From Stenotrophomonas rhizophila (lineage in GTDB: Bacteria; Pseudomonadota; Gammaproteobacteria; Xanthomonadales; Xanthomonadaceae): a DNA stretch of 64,000 nucleotides. The position numbers were made by a program, and so were the translations under genes. How positions within the stretch are numbered: the stretch's first letter is position 1; each line of letters starts with the position of its first letter. Where the stretch lies: assembly GCF_007667275.1 (NCBI RefSeq), contig NZ_VDQT01000001.1:558001-622000 (forward strand), written 5' to 3'. Positions 35,462 through 45,463 of this stretch are shown in pieces. The notes beneath the pieces were generated by a model, which was given only the letters and a program-made list of their open reading frames with translations, was not told where the DNA came from and searched no databases.

Positions 35462-36694
35462 TCAGACCGACCAGATCGCCCGTTTTTTGCCAATTCCCAC
35501 CATTGTGTCCTGGGAAATAGTCGCATCCTTCCAGCCTAGCAACAGATCGATATCCTCGACAGCCAGAATTTTGTACTTGAAGTCCGCTAGCAGAACCTCG
35601 GACAGATGGTCCGCGAGTCCTCGTGAGGCCATCAGCTCTACGCGTAGATCGAATCGGTCCCGTGCATGTCTCATCGCCTCGATGCACTTCTCGCCATCAT
35701 GCCCTAGACTCATACTGATGGATGCAAGTGAGCTGAAAATGAAGTGCTCGCGCAGCTGTGCCTCGCCGAGGCCCGAGAATCCACCCCAGAAAGCGGAGAG
35801 AATTTTCCCAGACAGTTCGCCGGGAGAGATATTTTTAGGAATATCTATGTCCAGCAGAAAGCTTGATAATCCCTCAAGGTGCCCTAACAGCCGCAGATAC
35901 TTAAAGGCAAGCAGCACGCCGACACATGCGTCCTCTGCTGGCACCGCCATGATTTTGGTTGCAAATGATATCGAGAGCAAGGCGGCAACCTCGTCGCTGC
36001 CGGCTTCCTCCACAAGGTGGCTGCTTAGTCCCTCCAAAACTTGTTCCCAGTGCTGAACCATGGCGTCGTGATCTTCGGCGACGGAAGATGCCACGGCATC
36101 ACCGTATCGCTCTGCGACGCCCTTATGGCATCGAGGCGATTCGATCTTTGCTCGGAGATGATCACGAAGTGCATCTTCGACCGCCTTACAACGCCCCTCA
36201 TCTGACTGCATCGCCACATGCCCGAGCTCATGGGCGATTACCGTAATCTCTTGGCACAGGGTGTAGGCAAGTCTAGCGCGCTCTTCGGTTAGGTCCGAAG
36301 TGTAGGGATCTCCAGAGGACTTTACATCAGTGTTGATTCTGGCGTACACCATCGCCATCAAGGTCGCCAACTTCAGGCTTCCCTTCGTCACTGACAGGTG
36401 CGCGAGCCGCTTGTAAGCAAAAGCAAGAACAAGAGGGCCTTGGTTGGACGTCGCAAAGTAAATTCTATTCAGCTGATTAAAAACCTGACCTAAGTGCTGG
36501 TCGTAGACGACGTACTGGGATCCTCCTACGCGCACCAGCTCCGCGGCGCATGCAGTTGAGTAAACCGTAACGAACTGGGGCTTCCTTTCACCGAAACCCG
36601 CGGCCAGCGAAGCGAACAAATTCTGGTACACCAGGCTGAGCTCAGCACCCGCAGACTTCCGCCTGCGTGTAGCATCCAGATACGCTTCAATCAT
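35462..36694 (-). CDS. HExxH metallopeptidase-like protein of the island cassette
   Basis: A 410-residue protein without signal peptide. The zinc motif is VIAHELGHVAMQSDE (H155, E156, H159). A likely third ligand is E235 in GSDEVAALLS, 75 residues later, the kind of Glu seen in M48-like and ImmA-like gluzincins. The N-terminal 150 residues are mixed alpha/beta and the C-terminal 170 are helical. The ATG overlaps the stop of the preceding small gene by eight bases. Codon use is AT-richer than the chromosome. It probably cleaves or senses a partner; which one is unknown. It could also be a peptidase-fold regulator rather than an active protease. Confidence 0.8.
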   Translation of the reverse strand: MIEAYLDATRRRKSAGAELSLVYQNLFASLAAGFGERKPQFVTVYSTACAAELVRVGGSQYVVYDQHLGQVFNQLNRIYFATSNQGPLVLAFAYKRLAHLSVTKGSLKLATLMAMVYARINTDVKSSGDPYTSDLTEERARLAYTLCQEITVIAHELGHVAMQSDEGRCKAVEDALRDHLRAKIESPRCHKGVAERYGDAVASSVAEDHDAMVQHWEQVLEGLSSHLVEEAGSDEVAALLSISFATKIMAVPAEDACVGVLLAFKYLRLLGHLEGLSSFLLDIDIPKNISPGELSGKILSAFWGGFSGLGEAQLREHFIFSSLASISMSLGHDGEKCIEAMRHARDRFDLRVELMASRGLADHLSEVLLADFKYKILAVEDIDLLLGWKDATISQDTMVGIGKKRAIWSV

Positions 36695-36971
36695 CAGCTA
36701 ACTCTCTCAGGATCTTCACTGCCTCATCGGCGCTCACTCCACGAATCTCCCGGCCCTTATGTCTTATCACAACATGCTTCTTCGCCCTAATTGCGGTCAC
36801 CACCACAGTGGTGATCCAGGGAAGACTCGCGACGCTGATGGTGGCCAAAACCTGCAAAACCTCACCGCCATCGAATGACTTTTTGTCTACAACGTGGGCA
36901 TCTATTGCATCGGCGGGAAGCAACCCTGACAGTGCGGAGTCAAGCTCCAAAACAATCGCACTCACGCGCAT
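36687..36971 (-). CDS. Small alpha/beta protein linking the RelA/SpoT and peptidase genes (EACC1-like?)
   Basis: Up to 94 residues. The ATG at 36971 abuts the GAGGAG ribosome-binding site with no spacer, so the GTG at 36965 (spacing six) is the more likely start. It has an N-terminal strand (VSAIVLELDSALSG), a hydrophobic central helix or membrane-like segment (SVASLPWITTVVVTAI), then strand-strand-helix (KHVVIRHKGREIRGVS, DEAVKILRELADD). This layout recalls the small effector-associated constant component (EACC1) proteins described in bacterial conflict systems. That resemblance is by eye and tentative. The gene is translationally coupled to the peptidase. Confidence 0.7.
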   Translation of the reverse strand: MRVSAIVLELDSALSGLLPADAIDAHVVDKKSFDGGEVLQVLATISVASLPWITTVVVTAIRAKKHVVIRHKGREIRGVSADEAVKILRELADD

Positions 36972-37038
36972 CTCCTCGATTAAAAATGTGTCAGTAAAAA
37001 TCTCATTAGGCTTTAGTCGCCCCTAGATAGAAAAAAGA

Positions 37039-38313
37039 CTAGAGGCTCGCCTCAATCTCCGCCTTCTTTCTCACGTTTAGTGAGAGCCCACCATTTAGCG
37101 TCGACTTCATGACATAATTTCGATCAAGCAGCCCCTGAAGCGAAGAATCAAAGGCGAGGACATTCTTACAAAGGTGATTTGCCAGAGTCTCTACTGTCAC
37201 CGTGCTTCGACCCCAGAACTTACGACGCCGGAGAACCGCTAGAATTTGTCGGGCTCCGACATCGATTTCGATCTTCCTCGTAAAACCGACGACCGCTACG
37301 TCCAACCCCTCCAAGATTGAGGCATAGGAATCAATCCCGAAGTAGTGACTATGGGTCTGACGCACAGTCGCAACCTCCGAAGAGCCGACAAGCACCACCT
37401 CATAGCCTTCAGCTGCGGGAAAATTGCGTTCGTACTCAATGTATGAGCGAACCGCCGCATGAGGGCTTCTGCTCACTATATCCCAGCTAACAAAAGCACC
37501 GGCATTCCAGTCAAACACCAAAATCCAGTTATTGAGACCGCTCCCGCTTTTCCGCTCCTTCTCAGTAAGAGTCCGGATGATATCTTCATTGACGAAGCTA
37601 TCGAATACTTTATGCCGGTCTGACTTTTTGATGAGCTCTTCGCAGATAGACCTCAGCTCGTCAATTCGAATCCTTAAATCTAGAGGCGGCTCACGTCCAG
37701 CCTCATGCTCGTAAAATGCGTCTGACAAACAGCGAAAGTATTCAAGAACCTGCGGACTACCATCCCCTTCCTTGAGGTAATGACCGTAGATGACAGATGT
37801 TCGCTCGATGCTCTCAGCCCAATAATGTTGAACACGGCTACGGATCTGAAGCTCGAGGTTCGAACCTTTTCGTTCAAGAAGCACGTGGAGAGCGCGATAG
37901 CCTGTGACGTCCCGCCCCTTCTCGCGGTAGTCAGTGAACTTCTTTATCGCGAAAACGCTTTGATTACTGACCTGCTCTTCAAGAAAGCGCTTGAGTGCGT
38001 CAACATCAGCATTTGTCTGAACGATTATGCGGCAACCGCCAATGTCCTGGAGCTGAGATAGCCTCACGGTAAGACGTCGCAGCTTCCTAGCAATCTGCGG
38101 CTTTCTCTTAAGTCGCTGAGCAATGTAGTAACTGGCACCATAGTTTGACAGCATGTGCTGAAGCTCAGACGTCGTCTCGGATAACGGCTGAAGGTGCGCG
38201 CCACGGTACGCATCGAAGACATCTTCCATTTGAACAAGTTCAGCCTCGTCGGCATACGAATCCGCCGCCAGCGCCCGACCAGCCTTATCTATTTGCGCCT
38301 TTGAAAGTTCCAT
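37039..38313 (-). CDS. RelA/SpoT-type nucleotide pyrophosphotransferase with long C-terminal extension
   Basis: A 424-residue protein. Residues about 55-170 form a RelA/SpoT synthetase domain with the basic RLKRKPQIARKLRR helix, QDIGGCRII (D90, R95), GYRALH (Y139, H143) and ELQIRSRVQHYWAE (E154). Catalytic residues look intact. There is no HD hydrolase, TGS or ACT domain. Residues 210-424 are an unassigned extension with a THSHYFG motif and a C-terminal winged-helix-like end (RQILAVLRRRKFWGRSTVTVETLANHL). It may make (p)ppGpp or a related pyrophosphorylated product, such as the toxic alarmone synthetases do. First gene of the cassette; 67-base gap to the small gene. Confidence 0.88.
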   Translation of the reverse strand: MELSKAQIDKAGRALAADSYADEAELVQMEDVFDAYRGAHLQPLSETTSELQHMLSNYGASYYIAQRLKRKPQIARKLRRLTVRLSQLQDIGGCRIIVQTNADVDALKRFLEEQVSNQSVFAIKKFTDYREKGRDVTGYRALHVLLERKGSNLELQIRSRVQHYWAESIERTSVIYGHYLKEGDGSPQVLEYFRCLSDAFYEHEAGREPPLDLRIRIDELRSICEELIKKSDRHKVFDSFVNEDIIRTLTEKERKSGSGLNNWILVFDWNAGAFVSWDIVSRSPHAAVRSYIEYERNFPAAEGYEVVLVGSSEVATVRQTHSHYFGIDSYASILEGLDVAVVGFTRKIEIDVGARQILAVLRRRKFWGRSTVTVETLANHLCKNVLAFDSSLQGLLDRNYVMKSTLNGGLSLNVRKKAEIEASL

Positions 38314-38614
38314 TTAACTATCAACATCCCGGTTTAGCTGAACAGACGTTAGCATGCGCCGCCTGGGGTGCCCAGTACTCTTCAAGGTCGGTGGTTCGGG
38401 CGCAGGATTAGCGATACCAGACCCAGCCAACTTGGACTTATCAAGCGTCAACAATCCGACGCCCCCCCGTTCAGGGCACCTTTGTCAAGACGTCAGCCGC
38501 GCTCTTCACCAACAGGGTCTCCTTTCCTGCTGTGCCATGTGTGCCATTTCGCATCGGAAATGGAGCGGAATACAGCGCCATCGCCCCGACGACCCCGACG
38601 TAACCTGTTGATTT
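38314..38614. other. Gene-free right end of the island
   Basis: About 300 bases between the RelA/SpoT start and tRNA-Arg. It must hold the cassette promoter, but no convincing -35/-10 pair was found. Short frames here carry no recognisable protein. Confidence 0.6.
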
Positions 38615-38691
38615 TGGTGACCCCGGCCCGATTCGAACGGGCGACCTTCCCCTTAGGAGGGGGACGCTCTATCCAGCTGAGCTACGGGGCC
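38615..38691 (-). tRNA. tRNA-Arg (anticodon CCT)
   Basis: 77 bases including encoded CCA. Acceptor GGCCCCG pairs with CGGGGTC, the D arm is GCTC/GAGC, the anticodon stem is TCCCC/GGGGA around loop CTCCTAA, and the T arm is GCCCG TTCGAAT CGGGC. Its 3' end points into the genomic island, the usual placement for integrase target tRNAs. Confidence 0.95.
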
Positions 38692-38814
38692 GATGTGCGG
38701 TGCATGCATGCTGCCTTTGCCGCTGGCCGCCCGCACATTGCATGCGGGCAGCTGTGAAGGATACCCACATTCAGCGACGGGACCAAGGCCGATCCCGCCG
38801 CAAGGTGGGCAGAC

Positions 38815-39660
<846 letters not shown>

Positions 39661-39708
39661 TCAGATTCCTGGGGGCGAACAATGGCGGCCATTCTACCGG
39701 GTTGGGCC

Positions 39709-39733
39709 GCCCGACCAACGGTCGGGCGCTACC
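39709..39733. repeat. SMAG/REP element
   Basis: GCCCGACC AAC GGTCGGGC then GCTACC. Lies between divergent kdsA and the aldehyde dehydrogenase gene. Confidence 0.8.
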
Positions 39734-39886
39734 GGGAAGGCCATCCGGCAGATGAGGCGCAACCGCGACGGGTGCCGGGCGTGGGTCGGTACCGGCGGAC
39801 GGCGACGGGTTAGAATCGTCGTTCTGCATGCCGCCCCCCGCCCTGCCAGCGGCTGCGCCCTTTTTTGATTCGCAACAGGAGTTTGC

Positions 39887-41419
39887 ATGTCCTCTGACCT
39901 GCTCAAGGCGCTTGGCCTCGACGCGACCAACGCTGGCACCTATCTCGGCAACGGGGAGTGGTCCAAGGCCACCGACGCCGGCGTGATCACCCCGGTCAAC
40001 CCGACCACCGGTGAAGCCATCGCCCAGGTGTACGCCACCACCGACGCCGACTACGAGACCATCGTCGCCCGCGCCCAGGAAGCCTTCAAGGTGTGGCGCA
40101 CCACCCCGGCCCCGCGCCGCGGCGAAGCCGTGCGCCTGTGCGGCGAAGCACTGCGCGCGCACAAGGATGCGCTGGGTTCGCTGGTCGCGCTGGAAATGGG
40201 CAAGAGCAAGCCGGAAGGCGACGGCGAAGTGCAGGAAATGATCGACATCGCCGACTTCGCCGTGGGCCAGAGCCGCATGCTGTACGGCTACACCATGCAT
40301 TCGGAACGCCCCGGCCACCGCATGTACGAGCAGTACCAGCCGCTGGGCCTGGTCGGCATCATCAGTGCGTTCAACTTCCCCGTCGCGGTGTGGGCATGGA
40401 ATTCGTTCCTGGCCGCGATCTGCGGTGACGTGTGCCTGTGGAAGCCGTCCAACAAGACGCCGCTGACCGCGATCGCCTCGATGAAGATCTGCAACGAGGC
40501 GCTGCGCGGCGCCGGCTTCCCGGACATCTTCTTCCTGATCAACGATGCCGGCACCGCGCTGTCGGAAAAGATGGTGGCCGACAAGCGTGTGCCGCTGATC
40601 AGCTTCACCGGTTCGACCCAGGTCGGCCGCACGGTCGCGGAAAAGGTGGCACACCGCCTCGGCCGCTGCCTGCTGGAACTGGGCGGCAACAACGCGATCA
40701 TCCTCGACGAGACCGCCGACCTGAAGCTGGCCATCCCCGGCATCGTGTTCGGTGCGGTCGGTACCGCCGGCCAGCGCTGCACCACCACGCGCCGCCTGAT
40801 CGTGCACGAATCGATCCATGACGACGTGCTGGCCACGCTGATCAAGGCCTACAAGCAGGTCGAAGGCAAGATCGGCGACCCGACCGACCCGGCCAACCTG
40901 ATGGGCCCGCTCAACAGCGACGGCGCCGTGCAGCAGTTCCTGGCCTCCATCGAAAAGGCCAAGGCCAGCGGCGGCACCGTCGAAACCGGCGGCACGCGCA
41001 TCGAGCGCGCCGGCAACTTCGTGCTGCCGGCGATCGTGACCGGGTTGAAGAACAGCGATGAGGTGGTGCAGCACGAAACCTTCGCGCCGATCCTGTACGT
41101 GATGAAGTACAGCACCCTGGACGAAGCCATCGACATGCAGAACGGCGTGCCGCAGGGCCTGTCCTCGTCGATCTTCACCCAGAACCTGAAGGCGGCCGAG
41201 CGCTTCCTGTCGGCGGCCGGTTCGGACTGCGGCATCGCCAATGTCAATATCGGCACCTCCGGCGCGGAGATCGGTGGCGCGTTCGGCGGTGAGAAGGATA
41301 CCGGCGGCGGCCGCGAGTCCGGTTCGGATGCATGGAAGGTCTACATGCGCCGCCAGACCAACACCATCAACTACTCCGACTCGCTGCCGCTGGCCCAGGG
41401 CATCAAGTTCGACCTGTGA
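39887..41419 (+). CDS. ALDH7-family aldehyde dehydrogenase (aminoadipate-semialdehyde / piperideine-6-carboxylate type)
   Basis: A 510-residue NAD-dependent dehydrogenase. The catalytic Cys is in [13 protein letters not shown] and the general base Glu in [10 protein letters not shown]. The [14 protein letters not shown] and C-terminal [18 protein letters not shown] blocks are characteristic of antiquitin-like ALDH7 enzymes of lysine breakdown (AmaB/Pcd). It therefore probably oxidises L-2-aminoadipate-6-semialdehyde to aminoadipate. Preceded by a CAGGAG ribosome-binding site. A SDR gene begins at its stop codon. Confidence 0.9.
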   Translation: MSSDLLKALGLDATNAGTYLGNGEWSKATDAGVITPVNPTTGEAIAQVYATTDADYETIVARAQEAFKVWRTTPAPRRGEAVRLCGEALRAHKDALGSLVALEMGKSKPEGDGEVQEMIDIADFAVGQSRMLYGYTMHSERPGHRMYEQYQPLGLVGIISAFNFPVAVWAWNSFLAAICGDVCLWKPSNKTPLTAIASMKICNEALRGAGFPDIFFLINDAGTALSEKMVADKRVPLISFTGSTQVGRTVAEKVAHRLGRCLLELGGNNAIILDETADLKLAIPGIVFGAVGTAGQRCTTTRRLIVHESIHDDVLATLIKAYKQVEGKIGDPTDPANLMGPLNSDGAVQQFLASIEKAKASGGTVETGGTRIERAGNFVLPAIVTGLKNSDEVVQHETFAPILYVMKYSTLDEAIDMQNGVPQGLSSSIFTQNLKAAERFLSAAGSDCGIANVNIGTSGAEIGGAFGGEKDTGGGRESGSDAWKVYMRRQTNTINYSDSLPLAQGIKFDL

Positions 41420-42237
41420 CGGGCGCGAGCCAGAGCGTGCCGACCAACGGTCGGCACCTACCGGAGACGGCCGATGGCCGCCGCGTCCTGGACTTTTCGG
41501 GTCGCCGGGTGCTGGTCGCCGGCGGCAGCAAGGGCATCGGCCGCGCCATGGCGCTGGCCTTTGCCGGCGCTGGCGCTGCGGTCTCGGTGTGCGCCCGCGG
41601 CGAAACCGGGCTGACGGCATTGCGTGATGACGCTGCCGCGCTCGGACTCTCCGTGCATACCGAGGTCGCCGACCTCGCGCGGGTGGACGACATCGGCCGC
41701 TGGCTGGCCGGTGCCGCCGAGGCGCTGGGCGGCATCGACGTCCTGGTCAACAATGCCACCGGCTATGGCATGTCCGACGACGAGGCCGGCTGGGAGGCCA
41801 GCCTCGGCGTGGACCTGATGGCGGCGGTGCGGGCCTCGCGGCTGGCCCTGCCCTGGCTGCAGCAGTCCGCCGATGCCTGCATCCTCAACCTGGCCTCCAT
41901 CGCCGCGCAGCAGCCGCGCCCGGGCGCGGCCCCCTACGGTGCGGCCAAGGCCGCGCTGATGCACTACACCACCTCGCAGGCGCTGGCCTTGGCCCCGCAC
42001 CGGATCCGGGTCAACGCCATTGCCCCGGGCTCGATCGAATTCGAGGACGGCCTGTGGGCACGCCGCCGCAGCGACGATCCCGCGCTCTACCACGGCACCC
42101 TGGCCAAGATCCCGTTCGGGCGCTTCGGGCAGCCGCAGGAGGTCGCCGACGCGGCCCTGTTCCTGTGCTCGCCGCTGGCACGCTGGATCACCGGCCACAC
42201 CTTGAATGTCGACGGCGGCCAGGTCTTGATGGGATAA
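41416..42237 (+). CDS. SDR-family oxidoreductase
   Basis: About 273 residues. Rossmann motif [17 protein letters not shown], catalytic Ser in LNLASIA, YGAAK (Tyr-x3-Lys), and the C-terminal [10 protein letters not shown]. Start is uncertain: the GTG at 41416 overlaps the preceding stop (GTGA), and a second GTG at 41437 lies inside a REP palindrome, which encodes part of the N-terminus. There is no ATG before the nucleotide-binding motif. Substrate unknown. A longer frame into the upstream gene is not credible. Confidence 0.8.
   Translation: MTGASQSVPTNGRHLPETADGRRVLDFSGRRVLVAGGSKGIGRAMALAFAGAGAAVSVCARGETGLTALRDDAAALGLSVHTEVADLARVDDIGRWLAGAAEALGGIDVLVNNATGYGMSDDEAGWEASLGVDLMAAVRASRLALPWLQQSADACILNLASIAAQQPRPGAAPYGAAKAALMHYTTSQALALAPHRIRVNAIAPGSIEFEDGLWARRRSDDPALYHGTLAKIPFGRFGQPQEVADAALFLCSPLARWITGHTLNVDGGQVLMG
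41437..41461. repeat. SMAG/REP element inside the 5' end of the SDR gene
   Basis: GTGCCGACC AAC GGTCGGCAC followed by CTAC. It overlaps or directly precedes the start of the SDR coding region. Confidence 0.75.
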
Positions 42238-42289
42238 ACCCGGCACTGGCCCTATCATTCACCTGTCCTCCCCCGTCCCCAGGAGCCAC

Positions 42290-42574
42290 ATGAGCCTTCC
42301 GCCCCGTCAAACCAGCCCGATGGCGCTGATCAGCCTGATCGCCGGGATCCTGGGCTGGACCGCCCTGCCGTTCCTGGGCAGCGTCGTGGCCATCATTACC
42401 GGGCACATGGCCCGCGCCGAGATCCGCCGTCGCCCGCTGGAACTGGAAGGCGATGGACTGGCACTGGCCGGCCTGATCATGGGCTGGGTGGTGGTGATCG
42501 GCAGCCTGCTGGCGCTGCTGGCCATCGTGATGTTCTTCGGTGGCCTGGCCTGGTTCGTTTCCCTGCAGTCGTGA
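42290..42574 (+). CDS. DUF4190 small membrane protein
   Basis: A 94-residue protein with two hydrophobic helices (MALISLIAGILGWTALPFLGS, and LAGLIMGWVVVIGSLLALLA) and the GHMARAEIRRRP linker of the DUF4190 family. Function unknown. 52 bases after the SDR gene and just before a methyltransferase gene, all rightward. Confidence 0.8.
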   Translation: MSLPPRQTSPMALISLIAGILGWTALPFLGSVVAIITGHMARAEIRRRPLELEGDGLALAGLIMGWVVVIGSLLALLAIVMFFGGLAWFVSLQS

Positions 42575-42581
42575 GGTGCCC

Positions 42582-43352
42582 ATGAGCGGTTCGGACCCCA
42601 CCGGACGTTTCAGCAACCGCGTAGCCGATTACGTCCGCTACCGGCCCGATTACCCCCCGGCGCTGCTGGACTGGCTGCATCGCGAGATCGGCGTGTCCAC
42701 CGGAACGCTGGTGGCCGACATCGGCGCCGGCACCGGTATTTCCACCCGGCTGTTCCTGGCCAGTGGGCACCCGGTGATCGCGGTGGAACCCAATGCGCCG
42801 ATGCGTGAGGCCGCCGAAGCGCTGCTGGGCCAGGAGTACCTGCGCCTGAAGCTGGTGGACGGCACCGCCGAGGCGACCACGCTGGCCGACGACAGCGTCG
42901 GCCTGGTCAGTGCGGCGCAGGCCTTCCACTGGTTCGACACCACCGCAGTGCGCCGCGAATGGGCGCGGATCCTGCAGCCGGGCGGCCTGGCGCTGGTGTT
43001 CTGGAACTCGCGCCTGCTCGATGCCTCGCCGTTCCTGGTCGGCTACGAGCAGTTGCTGCTGGAGTTCGGTACCGACTACACCGAGGTCGCCGAGCGCTAC
43101 CAGGACGATGACACCATGCGCGCGTGGTTCGGCAGCGGGCTGCGCGGTGTCGCGCAGTTCCCCAACACGCAGTACATGGACGCCGAGGGCCTGCGCGGCC
43201 GCCTGCTGTCGTCGTCGTATGCGCCGCCACCGGGCCATCCCCGCCATGCGCCGATGCTGGAGGCGCTGCAGCAGCTGTTCGACGCGCATGCGGTGGACGG
43301 CAGGATCGCTTTCGAATATCACACCCGTGCCTTCGTCGGCACGCTGGACTGA
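42582..43352 (+). CDS. Class I SAM-dependent methyltransferase
   Basis: A 256-residue protein. SAM-binding motif I is VADIGAGTGISTRLF, the acidic residue follows in VIAVEPNA, and a Methyltransf_11 type motif AAQAFHWFD follows. ATG 42582 has GAGGTG six bases upstream. Substrate unknown. Precedes pyrD by ten bases. Confidence 0.86.
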   Translation: MSGSDPTGRFSNRVADYVRYRPDYPPALLDWLHREIGVSTGTLVADIGAGTGISTRLFLASGHPVIAVEPNAPMREAAEALLGQEYLRLKLVDGTAEATTLADDSVGLVSAAQAFHWFDTTAVRREWARILQPGGLALVFWNSRLLDASPFLVGYEQLLLEFGTDYTEVAERYQDDDTMRAWFGSGLRGVAQFPNTQYMDAEGLRGRLLSSSYAPPPGHPRHAPMLEALQQLFDAHAVDGRIAFEYHTRAFVGTLD

Positions 43353-43361
43353 CTGGACGCC

Positions 43362-44417
43362 ATGTACTCGCTTGCCCGACCCTTCCTGTTTTCCCTGGAC
43401 GCCGAACGCGCCCACGGCCTGGGCCTGAGTGCGCTGGAACTCGCCTACCGTTCCGGCACCACGCCGCTGCTGGCGCGCCGCCCTGCCCCGTTGCCGACCA
43501 CCGCCCTGGGGCTGCGTTTCCCGAACCCGGTCGGCCTGGCCGCCGGCCTGGACAAGAACGGCGAGCACATCGATGCGCTGTTCGCGCTGGGCTTCGGTTT
43601 CGTGGAAATCGGCACCATCACCCCGCGCGCGCAGGAAGGCAATCCGAAGCCGCGCCTGTTCCGCCTGCCGGCCCACCAGGCCATCATCAACCGCATGGGC
43701 TTCAACAACCTGGGCGTGGATGCGCTGGTGCGCAATGTCGAGCGCGCGCAGCGCCGCAATGGCCTGCTCGGCATCAACATCGGCAAGAACAAGGACACCC
43801 CCAACGAGCAGGCGTTCGACGATTACCAGCATTGCCTGCAGAAGGTATATCCGCTGGCCGATTACATCACCGTCAACATCTCCTCGCCCAATACCGCTGG
43901 CCTGCGCGAGCTGCAGGAAGAAACCGCGTTGCGCCAGCTAGTCTCGCAGCTCCGCGACAGCCAGGAAGCGTTGGCGGCGCAGCATGGAAAGCGCGTGCCG
44001 ATGCTGGTCAAGGTCGCGCCGGACCTGAGCGACCGCGACATCGACGCCGCCGCGCGCGTGCTGGGCGAACTGCAGGTCGACGGCGTGATCGCCACCAACA
44101 CCACCATCGACCGCAGCGCGGTCGCGGGCGACCCACGGGCCAGCGAAGCCGGCGGCCTGTCCGGTGCGCCGCTGCTCGGCCAATCCACCCTGGTACTGCG
44201 CCGCCTGCGCGCGCGCCTGCCCGAATCCATGCCGCTGATCGGCGTTGGTGGCATCCAGTCCGGTGCCGATGCGGTGGCCAAGATGGCCGCCGGCGCCGCC
44301 TTGGTGCAGTGCTACAGCGGCCTGATCTTCCAGGGCCCGGCGCTGGTGCATGACTGCGTCGAGGCCATCCGCCGTCGTCGCGAAGCCCCCAGCCGCGGCG
44401 CCGTGGCCCCCCTATGA
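43362..44417 (+). CDS. pyrD: Dihydroorotate dehydrogenase (quinone), class 2
   Basis: A 351-residue membrane-associated flavoprotein. The N-terminal helices ([20 protein letters not shown]) are typical of class 2, and the catalytic Ser is in [15 protein letters not shown]-binding [11 protein letters not shown] is present. It feeds electrons from dihydroorotate to ubiquinone in pyrimidine synthesis. Its stop overlaps the murB start (ATGA). Confidence 0.95.
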   Translation: MYSLARPFLFSLDAERAHGLGLSALELAYRSGTTPLLARRPAPLPTTALGLRFPNPVGLAAGLDKNGEHIDALFALGFGFVEIGTITPRAQEGNPKPRLFRLPAHQAIINRMGFNNLGVDALVRNVERAQRRNGLLGINIGKNKDTPNEQAFDDYQHCLQKVYPLADYITVNISSPNTAGLRELQEETALRQLVSQLRDSQEALAAQHGKRVPMLVKVAPDLSDRDIDAAARVLGELQVDGVIATNTTIDRSAVAGDPRASEAGGLSGAPLLGQSTLVLRRLRARLPESMPLIGVGGIQSGADAVAKMAAGAALVQCYSGLIFQGPALVHDCVEAIRRRREAPSRGAVAPL

Positions 44418-45463
44418 GTACTGCAATGCCTGCCTGGTCGCTGACCGAAAACGCCTCGCTGAAGGCGCTCAATACTTTCCACGTCGACGCCAGCGCCGAA
44501 CAGCTGCTGGAACTGCACGAGCCCTCCCTGCTGCCCGAGGTGCTCGCCCTGCCCCAGGTCGCCGGCACACCGCTGCTGGTCCTGGGCAGTGGCAGCAACG
44601 TGCTACTGGCCGACAACGTGCCCGGCACGGTGCTGGTGTTCGCCAACCGCACCATCGAGGAACTGGAACATCGCGCAGACCACACGGTGGTGCGCGCCGG
44701 CGCCGGTGTGAACTGGCATGGGCTGGTGATGTGGTCGTTGCAGAACGGTCTGTCGGGGCTGGAAAACCTGGCGCTCATTCCCGGCACCGTCGGGGCCTCG
44801 CCGATCCAGAACATCGGTGCCTATGGCGTGCAGGTCGATGAGTTCATCCAGGCCGTGGATGCGTGGGACCGTGCCACCAACCAGTGGGTCCGCCTGGACA
44901 ACGAAGCCTGCGCGTTCGGTTACCGCGACAGCGTGTTCAAGCGCGAGCCGGATCGCTACCTGATCACCTCGGTCGAACTGCGCCTGCCATTGCTGCATGA
45001 CCTGCGCCTGGGCTACGCCGGCATCGCCGAGGAAATGCAGGCCATGGGCGTGGAACTGCCGGTGGCCGCCGACGTTGCCAATGCAGTCATCGCGATCCGC
45101 CGGCGCAAGCTGCCGGATCCGGATGTGCTGGGCAATGCCGGCAGCTTCTTCAAGAATCCGGTGCTGCCGCTGGAACAGGTGGAGGTACTGCTGCAGCAGT
45201 TCCCCGATCTGCCGGTGTATCCGGCCGACCGCGACGACCGGCGCAAGCTGTCGGCCGGGTGGATGATCGAGGCCTGCGGTTGGAAGGGGTTCCGTGAAGG
45301 CGATGCGGGCGTCTCCGCGCAGCATGCGCTGGTGCTGGTCAACCACGGTTCGGCCAGTGGCGCCGAGCTGCTGGCGCTGGCGCGGCGCATCTCCGCGTCG
45401 GTGCTGGAAAAGTTCGGCGTGCCGATCGAGCCGGAGCCGCGCCTGATCGGCGCGCAGTGGTGA
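44414..45463 (+). CDS. murB: UDP-N-acetylenolpyruvoylglucosamine reductase
   Basis: A 349-residue FAD enzyme of peptidoglycan synthesis. FAD motif [19 protein letters not shown], catalytic Ser in [10 protein letters not shown] and catalytic Glu in [11 protein letters not shown]. coli-type (type I) length. Coupled to pyrD by a four-base overlap. Confidence 0.95.
   Translation: MSTAMPAWSLTENASLKALNTFHVDASAEQLLELHEPSLLPEVLALPQVAGTPLLVLGSGSNVLLADNVPGTVLVFANRTIEELEHRADHTVVRAGAGVNWHGLVMWSLQNGLSGLENLALIPGTVGASPIQNIGAYGVQVDEFIQAVDAWDRATNQWVRLDNEACAFGYRDSVFKREPDRYLITSVELRLPLLHDLRLGYAGIAEEMQAMGVELPVAADVANAVIAIRRRKLPDPDVLGNAGSFFKNPVLPLEQVEVLLQQFPDLPVYPADRDDRRKLSAGWMIEACGWKGFREGDAGVSAQHALVLVNHGSASGAELLALARRISASVLEKFGVPIEPEPRLIGAQW

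Larger units (their letters stand above)
34339..38691. mobile_element. Degenerate tRNA-Arg-associated genomic island (about 4.35 kb)
   Basis: Bounded on the right by tRNA-Arg(CCT), whose 3' end faces the island, and on the left by a diverged tRNA-like copy in the same orientation. A 31-base block at 34339-34369 matches 38619-38649 at 29 positions. The interior is visibly richer in A+T than both flanks and uses codons rare in the neighbours. It contains the C-terminal remnant of a tyrosine recombinase (35288-35431), a two-gene cassette and a three-gene cassette. No intact integrase remains, so it is probably fixed. Confidence 0.7.

Noticed and set aside
35199-35687. A 162-residue minus-strand frame in the island gap
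   Set aside because: Overlaps the metallopeptidase 3' end in another phase and covers the integrase remnant; no credible protein features.
38368-38757. A 129-residue frame crossing tRNA-Arg
   Set aside because: Its RFERATFPLGGGRSIQLSYG segment is simply the translation of the tRNA gene, a well-known annotation artefact.
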